Virus record (IMG/VR): IMGVR_UViG_3300034101_005142
Coordinates: 1 to 41,352 of that record
Origin: a virus
DNA length: 41,352 nt
Direction: 5' to 3' (one strand)
Made by a program: the position numbers and the translations under genes. Below are positions 22,345-32,035 of the stretch, piece after piece. Every line of letters starts with the position of its first letter. The first letter of the stretch is position 1. The notes under the pieces are model-generated. The model was not told where the DNA came from and did no database searches. It saw nothing but the letters and a program-made list of their open reading frames with translations.

Positions 22345-24855
22345 TCATTGCGCTGCTCCGGCCGCCACTTGGCCTTCTGCTGGCGCCTGCTCCACAGCCG
22401 TACCCTTGCGGCGATCAAACATCGCGCCGGCGGTTTTCTCGTCCATGTTGAGCCGCCTGCGAGCCTCGAGGATGAAGAACTCGCGCTTGCCAACGAAGCC
22501 CACGTTGTCCGGCTCGTCGCTGCGAGCCCACCCGATGTTTGTGTAGATGTCGTCCAGCACACCCTGAACGATCGGGTGCGCCATTGCCGCAGGTCGACCA
22601 GACTGAACAAGCAGCCGACCGACACCGTCACGGGCCTTGTCCGGGCCCATGGGCTTGCCCTCCGGACTGTGCACCCTGTCGTACATATCGATGGCCGTGT
22701 CGGCATTCAGAGGCTGCGTGGGGTCTTCGTCGAGCAGACCGCCTACGATCTGGTTGTCAGCCTGGATCATGAGGTCCAGGCCATTGGGCTCGCGCTCAGC
22801 ATCTGCCTTTGCCCGCTCCGTCAACCCGGCCTGCTCGACGGCAAAGCGCTGATTCTCCATGGCGAGAATGCGCTCGGCTTCGCGCGGCATGCCGAAGTTG
22901 CGGTAGACGGCAGCCTGCGCCTGAGGGTCGTTGCCCGCCGCCGCCAGCGAATCACGGAACATGCCCGGTGCGCGAGCGGGGTTGTTGCGGTTCTTCTGGT
23001 CCGCCTCTTTGCTGCGGGCGTCGTTGAGTGCCTGGCGGCGTTCCTCCTGGTCCTGCTGCCGCAGGCGCGCCTTGATCTGGCGCCGTTCGGCGGGGGTGGC
23101 GGCGCCCTGGAGCTCGGCCGCACCGTCTGTGTCGTTGATCGCCGGCCTGGCCGCAAGGAACGAGTTCGTGTCCTTGTCTCGGGCGTTCGCGGCCCGCTGT
23201 TCCTGCATGGCCTGGCCGGGCTCGTAGGTGTATCCGCCGGTGATCGACGGCCGGACCACGAAGCCAGCCGCCACCTTCTGCTGGTGTCGGTCGAGCAGCC
23301 GCTGCGTGGAGGCGATAAACATATCGTCGCCTTCAGGTCCTTCGGCGAAGTCTTCGCGATCCAGGCCGAAGGCCATCAGGCCAATGCCCATCATCTGTTC
23401 GCGCCACTGCGGCGTCATGGCCTCCGGGTTGACGGGGAAGCTATCGAGGCTCTCAATCCCCAGCCCGCCTGCGCCCAGCGCCGCCTGGTTCTGCGGTGCC
23501 GGCATGCGCGTACCGCCTGGCGTGCCGAGCAGGCCCCCACGCGGAGCGGGGATCGGCTCGACGCGATTCTGATTGAAGGGATCGCGCACAATGATCGGCT
23601 GGCCGGTGCGCGGGTCCAGTGCCTGGCGGCCCTCTGGCGCTCGGGGCGCTCGGCCCCTGCCGCTGTCGCCGATGCCGCCCCTGGCGCCCTGCGGCATCAC
23701 GAAGTTCACGCGCTCGTCGTTGGCGTTGAGCATGGAGCCAGAGCGCTGCATGGCCTTGCGACGATCACCCGGCTCCATCTCGCCAAACTGCGCCGACGCC
23801 CACTCCCGGAGCGACTCTTTGTCGGTCCCGACGGCGGCCTGTGCTTGGCGGGCCAGGCGCTCATAAGCCTTCGGGTCGTTTGCTTTCAGCCAGGCAAGAG
23901 ACTGCTCGGCAGTCTCAGCAATGCGCGGCGTGGCGGGGTCGTTGTCGTGGTCCCAGACCGCCTTGACTTCGTTCTCGTCCAGGCCGCCGGTCACGGACTG
24001 CGGCGGGGTCGGAGGCTGCGGCTCGGCGGCGGCGAGTGTTTCGGCGCGGGGAAGGTCGCCTGCCTCGACGGCGTTGTCGTACTCGGTCTGCCAGGCAAGG
24101 CGCTCGGCGTCGTACCGATCCATGTCGATGCGGTATTGAGCGAGCTCCTTGCTCTCGCGGGCCCGATCCTTCCGCTCCCGCAGGTCGTCTGGCCCGGAGC
24201 GGGCCGGAGCGGGCCTGGCAGTGGCAGTTTGTGCCGCAGCGCGGTCCGCCTCCACCCGCGCCGGAGGCACGTTCAGCCCGCCTGGAGCGCGGGCGCGCGC
24301 TTGCAGGCCCTTTTCCTCTGACCTCCGCTGCTGGGCTGCCCGAGCCGCAGTAGCTGCCGGCGCGGCAGAGGCAGCTGCAGCAGCACCGGCTTCGCGCGAG
24401 CGGCGGCGATCGTCCGCCATGTCTTGCGCCGGGTTTGGCGCTCGGAACGGCGGTCGTCTGGCACCAACACTAAACGGGTTTGAGGGCTGGGCTGGAGCGG
24501 TGGGCGCGGGGGCCGCAGGCACGCCCGGAAGAACAAGCTCGTCGCTCTCCTGCCAGGCGGAGTCCTCGAGTCCAGGAGCCGACAGTGCGTCCGTGCGACG
24601 CATCTCTGGCCCGGCATCGGCGACGGCAGCGGCCATCCCCTCGCGCTCGGAGCGGGCCTTGCGAGCCTGACTGTCGGCCTCCTGGCGCTCCGCAGCCTGC
24701 TTGGCCTCCCGTGCCTGCAGCTGACTCTTGAACCGATCGACGAACTCCACTTCTGCGACGTCAGGGCCCATGGCGCCAGCGAGCTGGTCAGCCGGAAATC
24801 CCGTCAGCCCCTGCATCTCACGCAGCCGCGCCCTGATCTGATCTGCTGGGTCCAT
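22345..24855 (-). CDS. Large charged internal virion protein (836 aa)
   Basis: ATG 24855. The first 350 residues are rich in Ala, Arg, Glu and Gln with coiled-coil character (RFKSQLQAREAKQAAERQEA) and long disordered Pro/Ala stretches. The C-terminal half is more ordered, ending in a low-complexity Ala/Gln tail. No enzyme motif. It lies between the two largest proteins and is preceded, 94 bases upstream, by a GGACATAAA motif. By position it is probably an ejection or internal core protein. Confidence 0.75.
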   Translation of the reverse strand: MDPADQIRARLREMQGLTGFPADQLAGAMGPDVAEVEFVDRFKSQLQAREAKQAAERQEADSQARKARSEREGMAAAVADAGPEMRRTDALSAPGLEDSAWQESDELVLPGVPAAPAPTAPAQPSNPFSVGARRPPFRAPNPAQDMADDRRRSREAGAAAAASAAPAATAARAAQQRRSEEKGLQARARAPGGLNVPPARVEADRAAAQTATARPAPARSGPDDLRERKDRARESKELAQYRIDMDRYDAERLAWQTEYDNAVEAGDLPRAETLAAAEPQPPTPPQSVTGGLDENEVKAVWDHDNDPATPRIAETAEQSLAWLKANDPKAYERLARQAQAAVGTDKESLREWASAQFGEMEPGDRRKAMQRSGSMLNANDERVNFVMPQGARGGIGDSGRGRAPRAPEGRQALDPRTGQPIIVRDPFNQNRVEPIPAPRGGLLGTPGGTRMPAPQNQAALGAGGLGIESLDSFPVNPEAMTPQWREQMMGIGLMAFGLDREDFAEGPEGDDMFIASTQRLLDRHQQKVAAGFVVRPSITGGYTYEPGQAMQEQRAANARDKDTNSFLAARPAINDTDGAAELQGAATPAERRQIKARLRQQDQEERRQALNDARSKEADQKNRNNPARAPGMFRDSLAAAGNDPQAQAAVYRNFGMPREAERILAMENQRFAVEQAGLTERAKADAEREPNGLDLMIQADNQIVGGLLDEDPTQPLNADTAIDMYDRVHSPEGKPMGPDKARDGVGRLLVQSGRPAAMAHPIVQGVLDDIYTNIGWARSDEPDNVGFVGKREFFILEARRRLNMDEKTAGAMFDRRKGTAVEQAPAEGQVAAGAAQ

Positions 24856-24865
24856 GTGAGGCTGC

Positions 24866-27800
24866 CTAATAGGGGAGCGGGTTCTGGGAAGTCAGGTATC
24901 GCAGCCGCTGTCGGGCGCTGCGAACCTGCGAGCCGGCCGGCTCCTCTGAGGTATTTATGTCCCGTTCGGCCACAATGGGGGCTTCTTCGCCGTAAGCGGA
25001 GGCTGGGGCAAAGCCCATGCCGACGCCACCACCGGCGCCGCCGAGTAGAGCATTGAGGCCCGTGTTTACGGCCGATCCGCCGCCAATGCCGACGACGCCG
25101 GCACCGACTGCGCCCGCTGCCGCCCGGCGAGCCGTGAGGCCAGGCCTGCCCCTGTCCTTTCCGCCCCGCTTGCCCTTGCCAGCCTTGCGGGCCTGCTCGG
25201 CCTCGTACTCCTCTTCGGCACGACGGCGGCCCGGACCAGGCACCGGATCTTCAAGGCTGGCCTCGATGTCGTCGCCGATGCGATCCTCGTCGGGGGTAGA
25301 GTCCAGCTCGTCAGAATCGTAGGGCTTGGGCTCTTCAAGCTCGCCCTCTGGGTCTCGCGGGCGGGAGAAATCTTCCATGACGTCTTCTTGCGGGCGGGCA
25401 GTTGGAGAGGCCGGAGCGGCGCCATCGTCGGCCGCTCGACCGGCCGCCTCAGCCACATCGTCTGCAGATGCAGCCGGCGGGATCAGGGCGAGGATCTGCG
25501 CCGTGTTGCCGGACTTGGCAGCCTCGTGGATCTTCTGGCGGCGCACCCACTCGGGGTCCGGGTCGTTCCGCGACAGACGTCGCTGGCGGATCTGCACGCC
25601 CCCATCCGGGCTCCATGAGATGATCGCGGAGTTGCGGAACGGCACCGGAGCCGGGCCGTCCGTCTCGGGCTCGTCCTTTGTGCGAAGTCTCCCCTCAAGC
25701 ACAACAACCTTCTCATTTTCGTCAAGGAACGAAACTCCGGCGCGCCTCTGCTTCAGGTTGACGCTTAGGCTTGGAAGCTGCGTGGCGAACTCCTCAGGCT
25801 CCTCGCCGCGCTCTGCAGCGATTTGGCGAGCGGTGGCTCGACGGCGCAGCTCGTAGTCCACTCGTTCAGCCACATGCTCTGGGACCTCGATCTCCAGCCC
25901 GTCGGCGGCGGCCTGTTCGGCCGTTACCGGATGCAGGCTGGCGTTTCGGAATGCTTGCTCCTGGAGGCGCTCGACGGCCTCCTGCGCCACGCCGGCAACT
26001 GGCTTACGCGGCAGCACGCCCGCAGCAGCAGAAGCTGCCTGCTGGGCAGCCTGGCCGGCCCGGATCGCCTCGCGCATGTCACTGCCCGCCTCGATCGCCT
26101 CGCCGTAAGCGGCCGCAAAGGCGCTGTCCTGGCCCTCCTCTGCAGGTTCCACGTCGGCATCGCCGTCGACGCGCGACGCCTCTGCGGCCTGCATGCGCTC
26201 CATGCGGCGGCGCCAGGTGGCAGTCAGCGCATTGGCACGCTCCTCGATCTGCTGGCGTGCAGAGCGCTCGACGCCGTCGCCGTCAGCCACAGGCGGGTCG
26301 TTGGTGTCGTCCAGCCTGGCGAGTGTCTGTTCGCGGGTGCTGTTGATGCGCGCCAGGATTGCGTTCATTTCCTCCGGAGTGGAGGCGGCGGCAATCTCCT
26401 GCTCAGCGGTGTCCAGCCCCTGGCGCGTGACGACCTGCGGGCTCGCGGGGGCCGCGTCAGCCTGGCGTCGCAGGAATGGCAGATAGCCGCGCAGGCGGTC
26501 GATGAATGAGGGGCGCACCGCAGGACCTTCGTCCGGCAAGAACGTCGGCTCCAGCCCGGCTTCCTGCAGATCGGCCCGCGTAAGCTGACGGCCCTCCGCC
26601 GGGCCGATGTCTTCTGCCAGACGGCGGGACACCTCGCGCAAGGACTCAGGGCCCAGCCCTGCCGCAGGCGGGACGCCGGTGTTAGTGTTGCGACTTCTCA
26701 CGTCGGCTTCGTCCGCGACGAACGACTGGTCTCGCTGGCGATCCATCAGAGAGGCGCCCGATTCATCGACAACGGGAGCTCGGGACAGCTCGGGGTTGCG
26801 GATGGACTGGTCGCGATTCAGGACGTCATACAGCACGTTCTCGACGGAACCGTACGCCGGGTCGTTGGCGAGCATGCGCAGGACCTGCAGGCCGTCCTCG
26901 CCGGCTCTCTCGCCGGCTTCGTTGCGTACGCCCGTGACAGAGAACAGCTCGCGCAGTGCTTGCAGGCGCGTTTGCGGATTGTCGGATAGCAGGTTTTGGA
27001 CCAGGCGGGCCTGGTTCTCGCCGCTGGATCCGGCGTCCTGCACGGTGTCATTGCCGATACGGCGCGCCAGGACTCTCCACTCTTTTGCCAGCTTGGCTAC
27101 ATGAGCGTCCCTGCTCGCGGGCAGGTCGGTGTTGCGGGCCGCGAGCGCCTGGTACTGCTCGTCGGTCATGCTGCCGTATTTCCGAATCAGGGCGTCTGCG
27201 CTGTCGAGGCGCTGGATGTCGGTGGCGCTGATCCGGCGGCCGAACCGGGAGTCGTAGTCGCGGAATGCCAGCGGCAGGCGATCGCGGCTCTTGATGCCCA
27301 GCACCCGACGAACGACATCTTGAGCCCGCCGCAGCGACAGGGCACGACGACCACCAGCATTGGCGCGCTGCTCGTTGTAGAACTGGGCGTTGGCAGTGGA
27401 CTCGTCAAGTTCTGCCTGCGCCTCGTCGCGCTGCTGCGGGATGTCGGTGACGTCATCGGGCGTATCGAGCGGATCTGAGCCTACGTTGTCCGTCCCGGCG
27501 GCACGATCCGGAGCAGGCCCCAAAGCGCGAAGCTCGTCGCGGACGGCGCGCTTGCTGGCAATCGTGCTGTCCATCAGCGCGGTCGCCTGCGCTGGCGAGG
27601 CGACAGCCTCCAGCACGGTGGCCTGATCGGACTTCGGCAGGCGGAAGAAGTCTCCTGAGCCCCGCACGAATGCCACCACCTGCTCGGGCGTGCTGGGCAG
27701 TGGCGGGTCCTCGCCGGCCCGGAGCGGCGGCGGGCTGTACATCTTCTCGACCTGATTCAGCAGACGCTCGGTCCGGTCGGCGGCTTCGAGGCGGGCCTGG

Positions 27801-30508
27801 AGAATGGTGGCGCGCTGCTCAGTGGCGCGCCGATTGCTCGGCGGCCGTCGGCTGGGGTTCATGCCAAAGGCGACGTCGCTGGGGTCGTCGGAGACGGTGG
27901 CCTGCGGGGCACTGGGATCTGCTGCCTGGCGCACGCGCTGGGTGCGAGACAGCGTAACGGGCGGCAGGTTCTGGGCCGTAGAGAACTGATTGCCGCTGGT
28001 CGGACTGGCGACGCTCTGCGACTGCGTGAACGTGTTCGGGTTGGGGGTTTCGGAGATCTCGAGCGAGATGTCGTCGGCCAGCTCCTGCAGCTGATCACGG
28101 CTCATCCGCGCCATCTCAAACTGCTCGGTGACGTCCAGCTCGGCAAACGCCGGCTCGAACGCACGCAGCTCCTCCATGCGCCGCCAGATTTGCACGACGT
28201 CATCTGTTGGTTCGTCGGCGAATGTGTTGAGAGCAGCCTTCGTGGCGGCCTCGCGATTGGCCAGCTCGGCGAACTGCTGTTGCGCGGCGTCCGCAGAGTC
28301 TGGGTCAGCCGCACGGGCGAAATCCACGCCGCCGACGTCGACAGTGCCGGCGACCGTCGGTCCAGAGCGAGTCGCGCCGGGAGGAGCGGAGCCGCCAAAG
28401 TCCAGCTCGGGCTCCGGAATGGCCGTGCCGCTGCCCTCAATCGTGTAGTAGCGCACGCCGCCGAACTCGCCAGCAAAGCCAGTGACCCGAACGGGCTGGT
28501 CGTAGTCCTTGTTGCGCCAGGTCGCATTCACCGCCGACCCGCGCCCTGCCGCTCGGGACCAGTCGCCGGAGAAATCAAAGTTCATGACCGGCGTGGCTGG
28601 CGTCGCCACGTCGCTGAGGCCCTGCAGCACGTCCAGGCGGTCGGGCATCGACAGGCTGGCGTCCATCGTGACAGGGACGGAGCCAGGCAGAGTGCCCGTG
28701 TCCATCACAGTGCCGTCGCCAAAGACCCCGCCCACCGAGACGGACGAGGAGCCCGGACCACTGGCCGGAATGCCGTACTGTTGCAGGCCGCCCAGAATGC
28801 CTTGCTGGAACCGACCGGCGGGCGGGAACAGCGGCGGCGCGGCATCCGAGAACAACGAGGTCGGGTCGAAGGTCGCAGTGAGAGGCTGGCCGTCGGGACC
28901 CAAAAACGTCGTGGCGTCAGCCGGGCCGGACACCATGTCTACCTGGCCGCCAGTCGGACCGGACACAATGCCTTCCGCTGCCTCCTGGGCGGAGCGCTGA
29001 TCCGGCGTCAGTAGCTGCTGGTTTTGGGAAAGGTCCCTGGCGCGACGCAAGGGCTCGCTCGTGGCGTCCATGGTGACGGCGCCGCGACTGGGGTCGGATC
29101 TGGGCGGCCGCACCTCGACGGTGGAGGTGGTGGTTGCAGGCCCAGCGGCGGCACCAGGCGCGGGTGCTGCGCGCTGAAGCGCCTCCGACGCCGCCATCTC
29201 TCGGGCCCGCTCCAGAAGCTGAAGGCCGGTAGAGAGCTCGTTGCCGACGTCCTGAAAGCCAGCCGCCCGCAAGGCCCGCTCGGCCAGAGCGCCATCGAAC
29301 ACCTGGCCGATTTCGGAGATCCGGCGCACGACCTCTGCGGCCTGGCCGGGAGTAGCGGCTCCGGGCTGCAGAGACTCGAACAGCATCTTGCCGAGAGCGT
29401 CTGCGTCGCCTTCGGTCGGCGCCTGGACAGAGAATCCCAGCTCGGGGCCAGAGATGCGCTCGTAGCCGGTCTCGACGAGAAGGCGGCCAAGCTGGCCCTC
29501 GTCGATGATCTGGTTGTCATATCCGCCAGAGTCGGTGATCCGCGACAGCTGGTAGGTGCCGTCTCCGCGATCCAGGACAAACACAACCTCTTCGGCGGAA
29601 CGGTTGCCGTCCGAGCCCGACCGTCGCCGGCCGATGGTCGTGAACTCGCCCGACGGCATCACCGCTGACACGCCGTCTACGGTGCGCTGCGGCACCAGGC
29701 GCCGTTGTCGCACCGGCTCGAACGTCGGCAGGTTAGTCTCTGGGTCGATGCGCGGCAGCGGATTCCCGTCGCCATCCACCTTCAGCCGGCCAAGCTGGTC
29801 GTACTCGAAGCGCGGGATGCGCACCACCTCCTCGACCTCGACGGGGTCGAACTTCTCGTCGGCCGTCGGGAATCCCTCCAGCGAGCTGGGGCGCTCAGGG
29901 AACGGGTTGTCGGAGACCCGTTCCAGGCGAGAGTCGATCACGTTCGGCTCGCGCTGATACAGCGACATGCGCTGGCCGGCGAGACCTTCTGAGATTGTGG
30001 TAACAGCTTCGTCCAGCGAGGTCCCGGCCGGGACGCCATAGCGTTGCGCCAGGATCTGAACTGCCTGTTGCTCAACCGGCCCGCCGCTGCCGATGACCTT
30101 GAGGCGACGCTCCAGGTCCTCGAACACTTGCTCGTTGACGCCCAAAACGCCGTCGGCGTCGGTGGCGATGTCCATCGCCTCGAGCAGCGTTTGCTCCAGG
30201 TCGTCTGCCACCTGCACGGCGACAGGCGTACTGCGGGCCTGATTGACGGGGCCGACGCGATTGGGATTGCGGGCTGCTGGATCCCAAGCGGCATCAGCGC
30301 TGACGCTGGTCGCTGCGGGCCCCGCGTCCGGCAGCTCCCCGCCAGCGGCCTGGCGCACGGCAGCGTTGACACTCAGGTCGGCCGCAGCCTGCGGGTCATA
30401 GCCCTTACGGGCGGTCGAGCGAGCCCGCATTGCTGCGCGCACGCGACTGCTGGGAGACCCAGCGGCCGCCTCTGCGGCATTGGCCAGGACGCGATCGAGT
30501 GCACCCAT
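24866..30508 (-). CDS. Giant virion protein (1880 aa)
   Basis: This is the largest gene in the window: 1880 residues, rich in Ala, Arg, Asp, Glu, Pro and Gln, and mostly predicted helical or disordered. A short Gly/Ala/Val-rich hydrophobic segment near the C-terminus (about 1805-1845, GAVGAGVVGIGGGSAV and GGAGGGVGMGF) could insert in a membrane, as in proteins that form a trans-envelope ejection channel. No catalytic motif was recognised. It begins at ATG 30508 and runs without frameshift. Most likely an internal virion or ejection protein; a tape-measure-like role is less likely given the short-tail nozzle gene. Confidence 0.72.
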   Translation of the reverse strand: MGALDRVLANAAEAAAGSPSSRVRAAMRARSTARKGYDPQAAADLSVNAAVRQAAGGELPDAGPAATSVSADAAWDPAARNPNRVGPVNQARSTPVAVQVADDLEQTLLEAMDIATDADGVLGVNEQVFEDLERRLKVIGSGGPVEQQAVQILAQRYGVPAGTSLDEAVTTISEGLAGQRMSLYQREPNVIDSRLERVSDNPFPERPSSLEGFPTADEKFDPVEVEEVVRIPRFEYDQLGRLKVDGDGNPLPRIDPETNLPTFEPVRQRRLVPQRTVDGVSAVMPSGEFTTIGRRRSGSDGNRSAEEVVFVLDRGDGTYQLSRITDSGGYDNQIIDEGQLGRLLVETGYERISGPELGFSVQAPTEGDADALGKMLFESLQPGAATPGQAAEVVRRISEIGQVFDGALAERALRAAGFQDVGNELSTGLQLLERAREMAASEALQRAAPAPGAAAGPATTTSTVEVRPPRSDPSRGAVTMDATSEPLRRARDLSQNQQLLTPDQRSAQEAAEGIVSGPTGGQVDMVSGPADATTFLGPDGQPLTATFDPTSLFSDAAPPLFPPAGRFQQGILGGLQQYGIPASGPGSSSVSVGGVFGDGTVMDTGTLPGSVPVTMDASLSMPDRLDVLQGLSDVATPATPVMNFDFSGDWSRAAGRGSAVNATWRNKDYDQPVRVTGFAGEFGGVRYYTIEGSGTAIPEPELDFGGSAPPGATRSGPTVAGTVDVGGVDFARAADPDSADAAQQQFAELANREAATKAALNTFADEPTDDVVQIWRRMEELRAFEPAFAELDVTEQFEMARMSRDQLQELADDISLEISETPNPNTFTQSQSVASPTSGNQFSTAQNLPPVTLSRTQRVRQAADPSAPQATVSDDPSDVAFGMNPSRRPPSNRRATEQRATILQARLEAADRTERLLNQVEKMYSPPPLRAGEDPPLPSTPEQVVAFVRGSGDFFRLPKSDQATVLEAVASPAQATALMDSTIASKRAVRDELRALGPAPDRAAGTDNVGSDPLDTPDDVTDIPQQRDEAQAELDESTANAQFYNEQRANAGGRRALSLRRAQDVVRRVLGIKSRDRLPLAFRDYDSRFGRRISATDIQRLDSADALIRKYGSMTDEQYQALAARNTDLPASRDAHVAKLAKEWRVLARRIGNDTVQDAGSSGENQARLVQNLLSDNPQTRLQALRELFSVTGVRNEAGERAGEDGLQVLRMLANDPAYGSVENVLYDVLNRDQSIRNPELSRAPVVDESGASLMDRQRDQSFVADEADVRSRNTNTGVPPAAGLGPESLREVSRRLAEDIGPAEGRQLTRADLQEAGLEPTFLPDEGPAVRPSFIDRLRGYLPFLRRQADAAPASPQVVTRQGLDTAEQEIAAASTPEEMNAILARINSTREQTLARLDDTNDPPVADGDGVERSARQQIEERANALTATWRRRMERMQAAEASRVDGDADVEPAEEGQDSAFAAAYGEAIEAGSDMREAIRAGQAAQQAASAAAGVLPRKPVAGVAQEAVERLQEQAFRNASLHPVTAEQAAADGLEIEVPEHVAERVDYELRRRATARQIAAERGEEPEEFATQLPSLSVNLKQRRAGVSFLDENEKVVVLEGRLRTKDEPETDGPAPVPFRNSAIISWSPDGGVQIRQRRLSRNDPDPEWVRRQKIHEAAKSGNTAQILALIPPAASADDVAEAAGRAADDGAAPASPTARPQEDVMEDFSRPRDPEGELEEPKPYDSDELDSTPDEDRIGDDIEASLEDPVPGPGRRRAEEEYEAEQARKAGKGKRGGKDRGRPGLTARRAAAGAVGAGVVGIGGGSAVNTGLNALLGGAGGGVGMGFAPASAYGEEAPIVAERDINTSEEPAGSQVRSARQRLRYLTSQNPLPY
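24950..24962 (-). promoter_or_regulatory. GGACATAAATACC motif, candidate late promoter copy 4
   Basis: The minus strand reads GGACATAAATACC, identical over 13 bases to the copy at 40686-40698. It lies 94 bases before ATG 24855, inside the 3' end of the 1880-aa frame. Confidence 0.5.
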
Positions 30509-30517
30509 GCCGCCACC

Positions 30518-30820
30518 CTAGCCCTTCTTCTTGGGCTGCGGGTCTTCGTCGTCGTCTTCGGCCAGGCCCTCCGGCAGGTCGTCCTTGCTGACTGGCACCT
30601 TCGGGGCCTTGCCCTTCTGCTCCTCGTGCAGGCTGGCGAGCTTTTCGCGCTCCTCTTCCGCCTTGTCCTCGCCAGACTCATCGGCCTCGCGTTCGGCGAG
30701 CCGCTTGGCCTTGAGGGCGCGGACCATCTTCTTGAGCACGCTGGCGGGCAGCTTGGCAACATCGTCGTCGTCGAGCTTGTCGGCCAGATCGGCGAGATCA
30801 GAGGCGGAGTCAATGGACAT
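30518..30820 (-). CDS. Small highly charged protein (100 aa)
   Basis: An acidic N-terminus (SASDLADLADKLDDDDV), a helical Lys/Glu coiled-coil middle (KRLAEREADESGEDKAEEER) and a C-terminus of alternating acid and base (AEDDDEDPQPKKKG). The composition is that of a scaffold- or chaperone-like virion assembly factor. It sits 9 bases before the 1880-aa gene, which it may help to fold or pack. Function inferred only. Confidence 0.7.
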   Translation of the reverse strand: MSIDSASDLADLADKLDDDDVAKLPASVLKKMVRALKAKRLAEREADESGEDKAEEEREKLASLHEEQKGKAPKVPVSKDDLPEGLAEDDDEDPQPKKKG

Positions 30821-30831
30821 GGAAGAGCTCC

Positions 30832-31338
30832 TCAGTTGGAAAACAGCTGGCGCAGAAGCGGGGTGTAGTCGAGCTGCATGGAAGCGAGGCCCAGCTGCCC
30901 GCGCATCCAGGCGTCGTAGCTGTCCATCCCGGAGGCCCGCTGCGCCAGGCGCTCCTGGCGCTCGGAGTCACGGAGGTTCTGGAGGAGGCCCTCGCTGGCA
31001 AGGCGCTCCGATCGCTGCATGGCGTCATATTGCTGGGCTGCTGCAACATTGGCTTGGCTGGCGCCCATCTCGGACCGCAAGGCGTCGGCGCGGTTGGCGC
31101 TATCTTGGGCGGCGCCGGCCATTTCTGCCCGGAACTGCTGGCCCTTGCCTCGCGACACGCCCGCTCGGTCCATGCCCTGCAGGCCCATCTCGCGGGCGCC
31201 AGTTCGAGCATAGAGGTTGTTGGTCTGAGCTGCGACCCGACGATCGTCCATCTGGGGCGCCATGCTTTGGGTCGCCGGCGGCGGGCGCAGCGGCGAGCGA
31301 GCGCTAGACGGCAGCGATCTGTCCATGGATACGGCCAC
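30832..31338 (-). CDS. Small Gln/Ala/Arg-rich virion-type protein (168 aa)
   Basis: The GTG at 31338 overlaps the TAG of the upstream gene (TAGTG); ATG 31326 is an alternative. The product is hydrophilic and helical, with many Gln, Met, Ala and Arg (MGASQANVAAAQQYDAMQRS). It shares composition with the next two upstream products, suggesting a family of small internal virion proteins that arose by duplication or that act together. Confidence 0.65.
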   Translation of the reverse strand: MAVSMDRSLPSSARSPLRPPPATQSMAPQMDDRRVAAQTNNLYARTGAREMGLQGMDRAGVSRGKGQQFRAEMAGAAQDSANRADALRSEMGASQANVAAAQQYDAMQRSERLASEGLLQNLRDSERQERLAQRASGMDSYDAWMRGQLGLASMQLDYTPLLRQLFSN

Positions 31339-31682
31339 TACAGTTCACCCGCCAGGTTGTTGAGCAGCGCCTGCTGCCACTTGAGCTGGTTCTGCTTCTG
31401 AAGGCCTGCGTAGCTAAAGGCGTGATTCATGTTCATGTTGGCCATGCGAGCGTCCAGGCCGCGATTCTGAGTGCGTGCCGCCGCGTCAGAGGTGGCTTTC
31501 TGGGCGTTGAGCTGAGCACGCTGTTGACGCTCACGGCTGTCCTGCTGGGCGCGCTGCATGCCCATGTCTTGGTCGAACTTGGCAGACTCCATGCCGCGAC
31601 TGGCGTCGGCCTGCGCATCCAGGCCGGAGCGCATGGCGCTGACGTTAGGGTTACCGCGCAGGCCCGACAGTACGCCGCTCAT
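31338..31682 (-). CDS. Small Gln/Arg/Met-rich protein (114 aa)
   Basis: ATG 31682 overlaps the previous stop (ATGA). Residues about 20-75 form an uninterrupted charged helix (KFDQDMGMQRAQQDSRERQQ), then MANMNMNHAFSYAGLQKQNQ. No known domain. Similar in composition to its neighbours; probably a minor or internal virion component. Confidence 0.65.
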   Translation of the reverse strand: MSGVLSGLRGNPNVSAMRSGLDAQADASRGMESAKFDQDMGMQRAQQDSRERQQRAQLNAQKATSDAAARTQNRGLDARMANMNMNHAFSYAGLQKQNQLKWQQALLNNLAGEL

Positions 31683-32023
31683 GACTGCATCCCCTGTCCG
31701 CCAATCCGGCGCGACATAAACGTATTGCTGCCGCCGTACGGCCAGAACTGGCCCATGCCGCCCTGGTTCATGCCCTTAGCCAGCCCAGCCAGGACGTCGT
31801 ACTTTTTCTCGCCGACGCCTCGAGCGGTCTGGGAGTCGTACTGGCGGCGCTGCTGCTCCTGCTGCTGGAGGCCGCGCTCGTACATTTCCCGGCCGCGCTC
31901 CCACGAGTCACGATCCTGCTGCTGGGCCATGGAGCGCTGCTGGCCCCAGGCGGCCTTTTGGGTGCGGGTGGATTCGTGCTCTCCACTGCCGAAGCCGTAC
32001 TGATTGCCGTATGCGTATGCCAT
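31679..32023 (-). CDS. Small Gln/Tyr/Gly-rich protein (114 aa)
   Basis: ATG 32023. The N-terminus is aromatic and Gly-rich (MAYAYGNQYGFGSGEH), followed by a Gln/Arg helix (QQRSMAQQQDRDSWERGREM) and a Gly/Met-rich end (GMNQGGMGQFWPYGG). No domain recognised. It is encoded between tail and internal protein genes and is likely a virion component. Confidence 0.65.
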   Translation of the reverse strand: MAYAYGNQYGFGSGEHESTRTQKAAWGQQRSMAQQQDRDSWERGREMYERGLQQQEQQRRQYDSQTARGVGEKKYDVLAGLAKGMNQGGMGQFWPYGGSNTFMSRRIGGQGMQS

Positions 32024-32035
32024 GAAATGAGGTTC

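Noticed and set aside
31711-31725. CGACATAAACG on the plus strand as a promoter copy
   Set aside because: First base differs, it is antisense to late genes, and no plus-strand gene follows.
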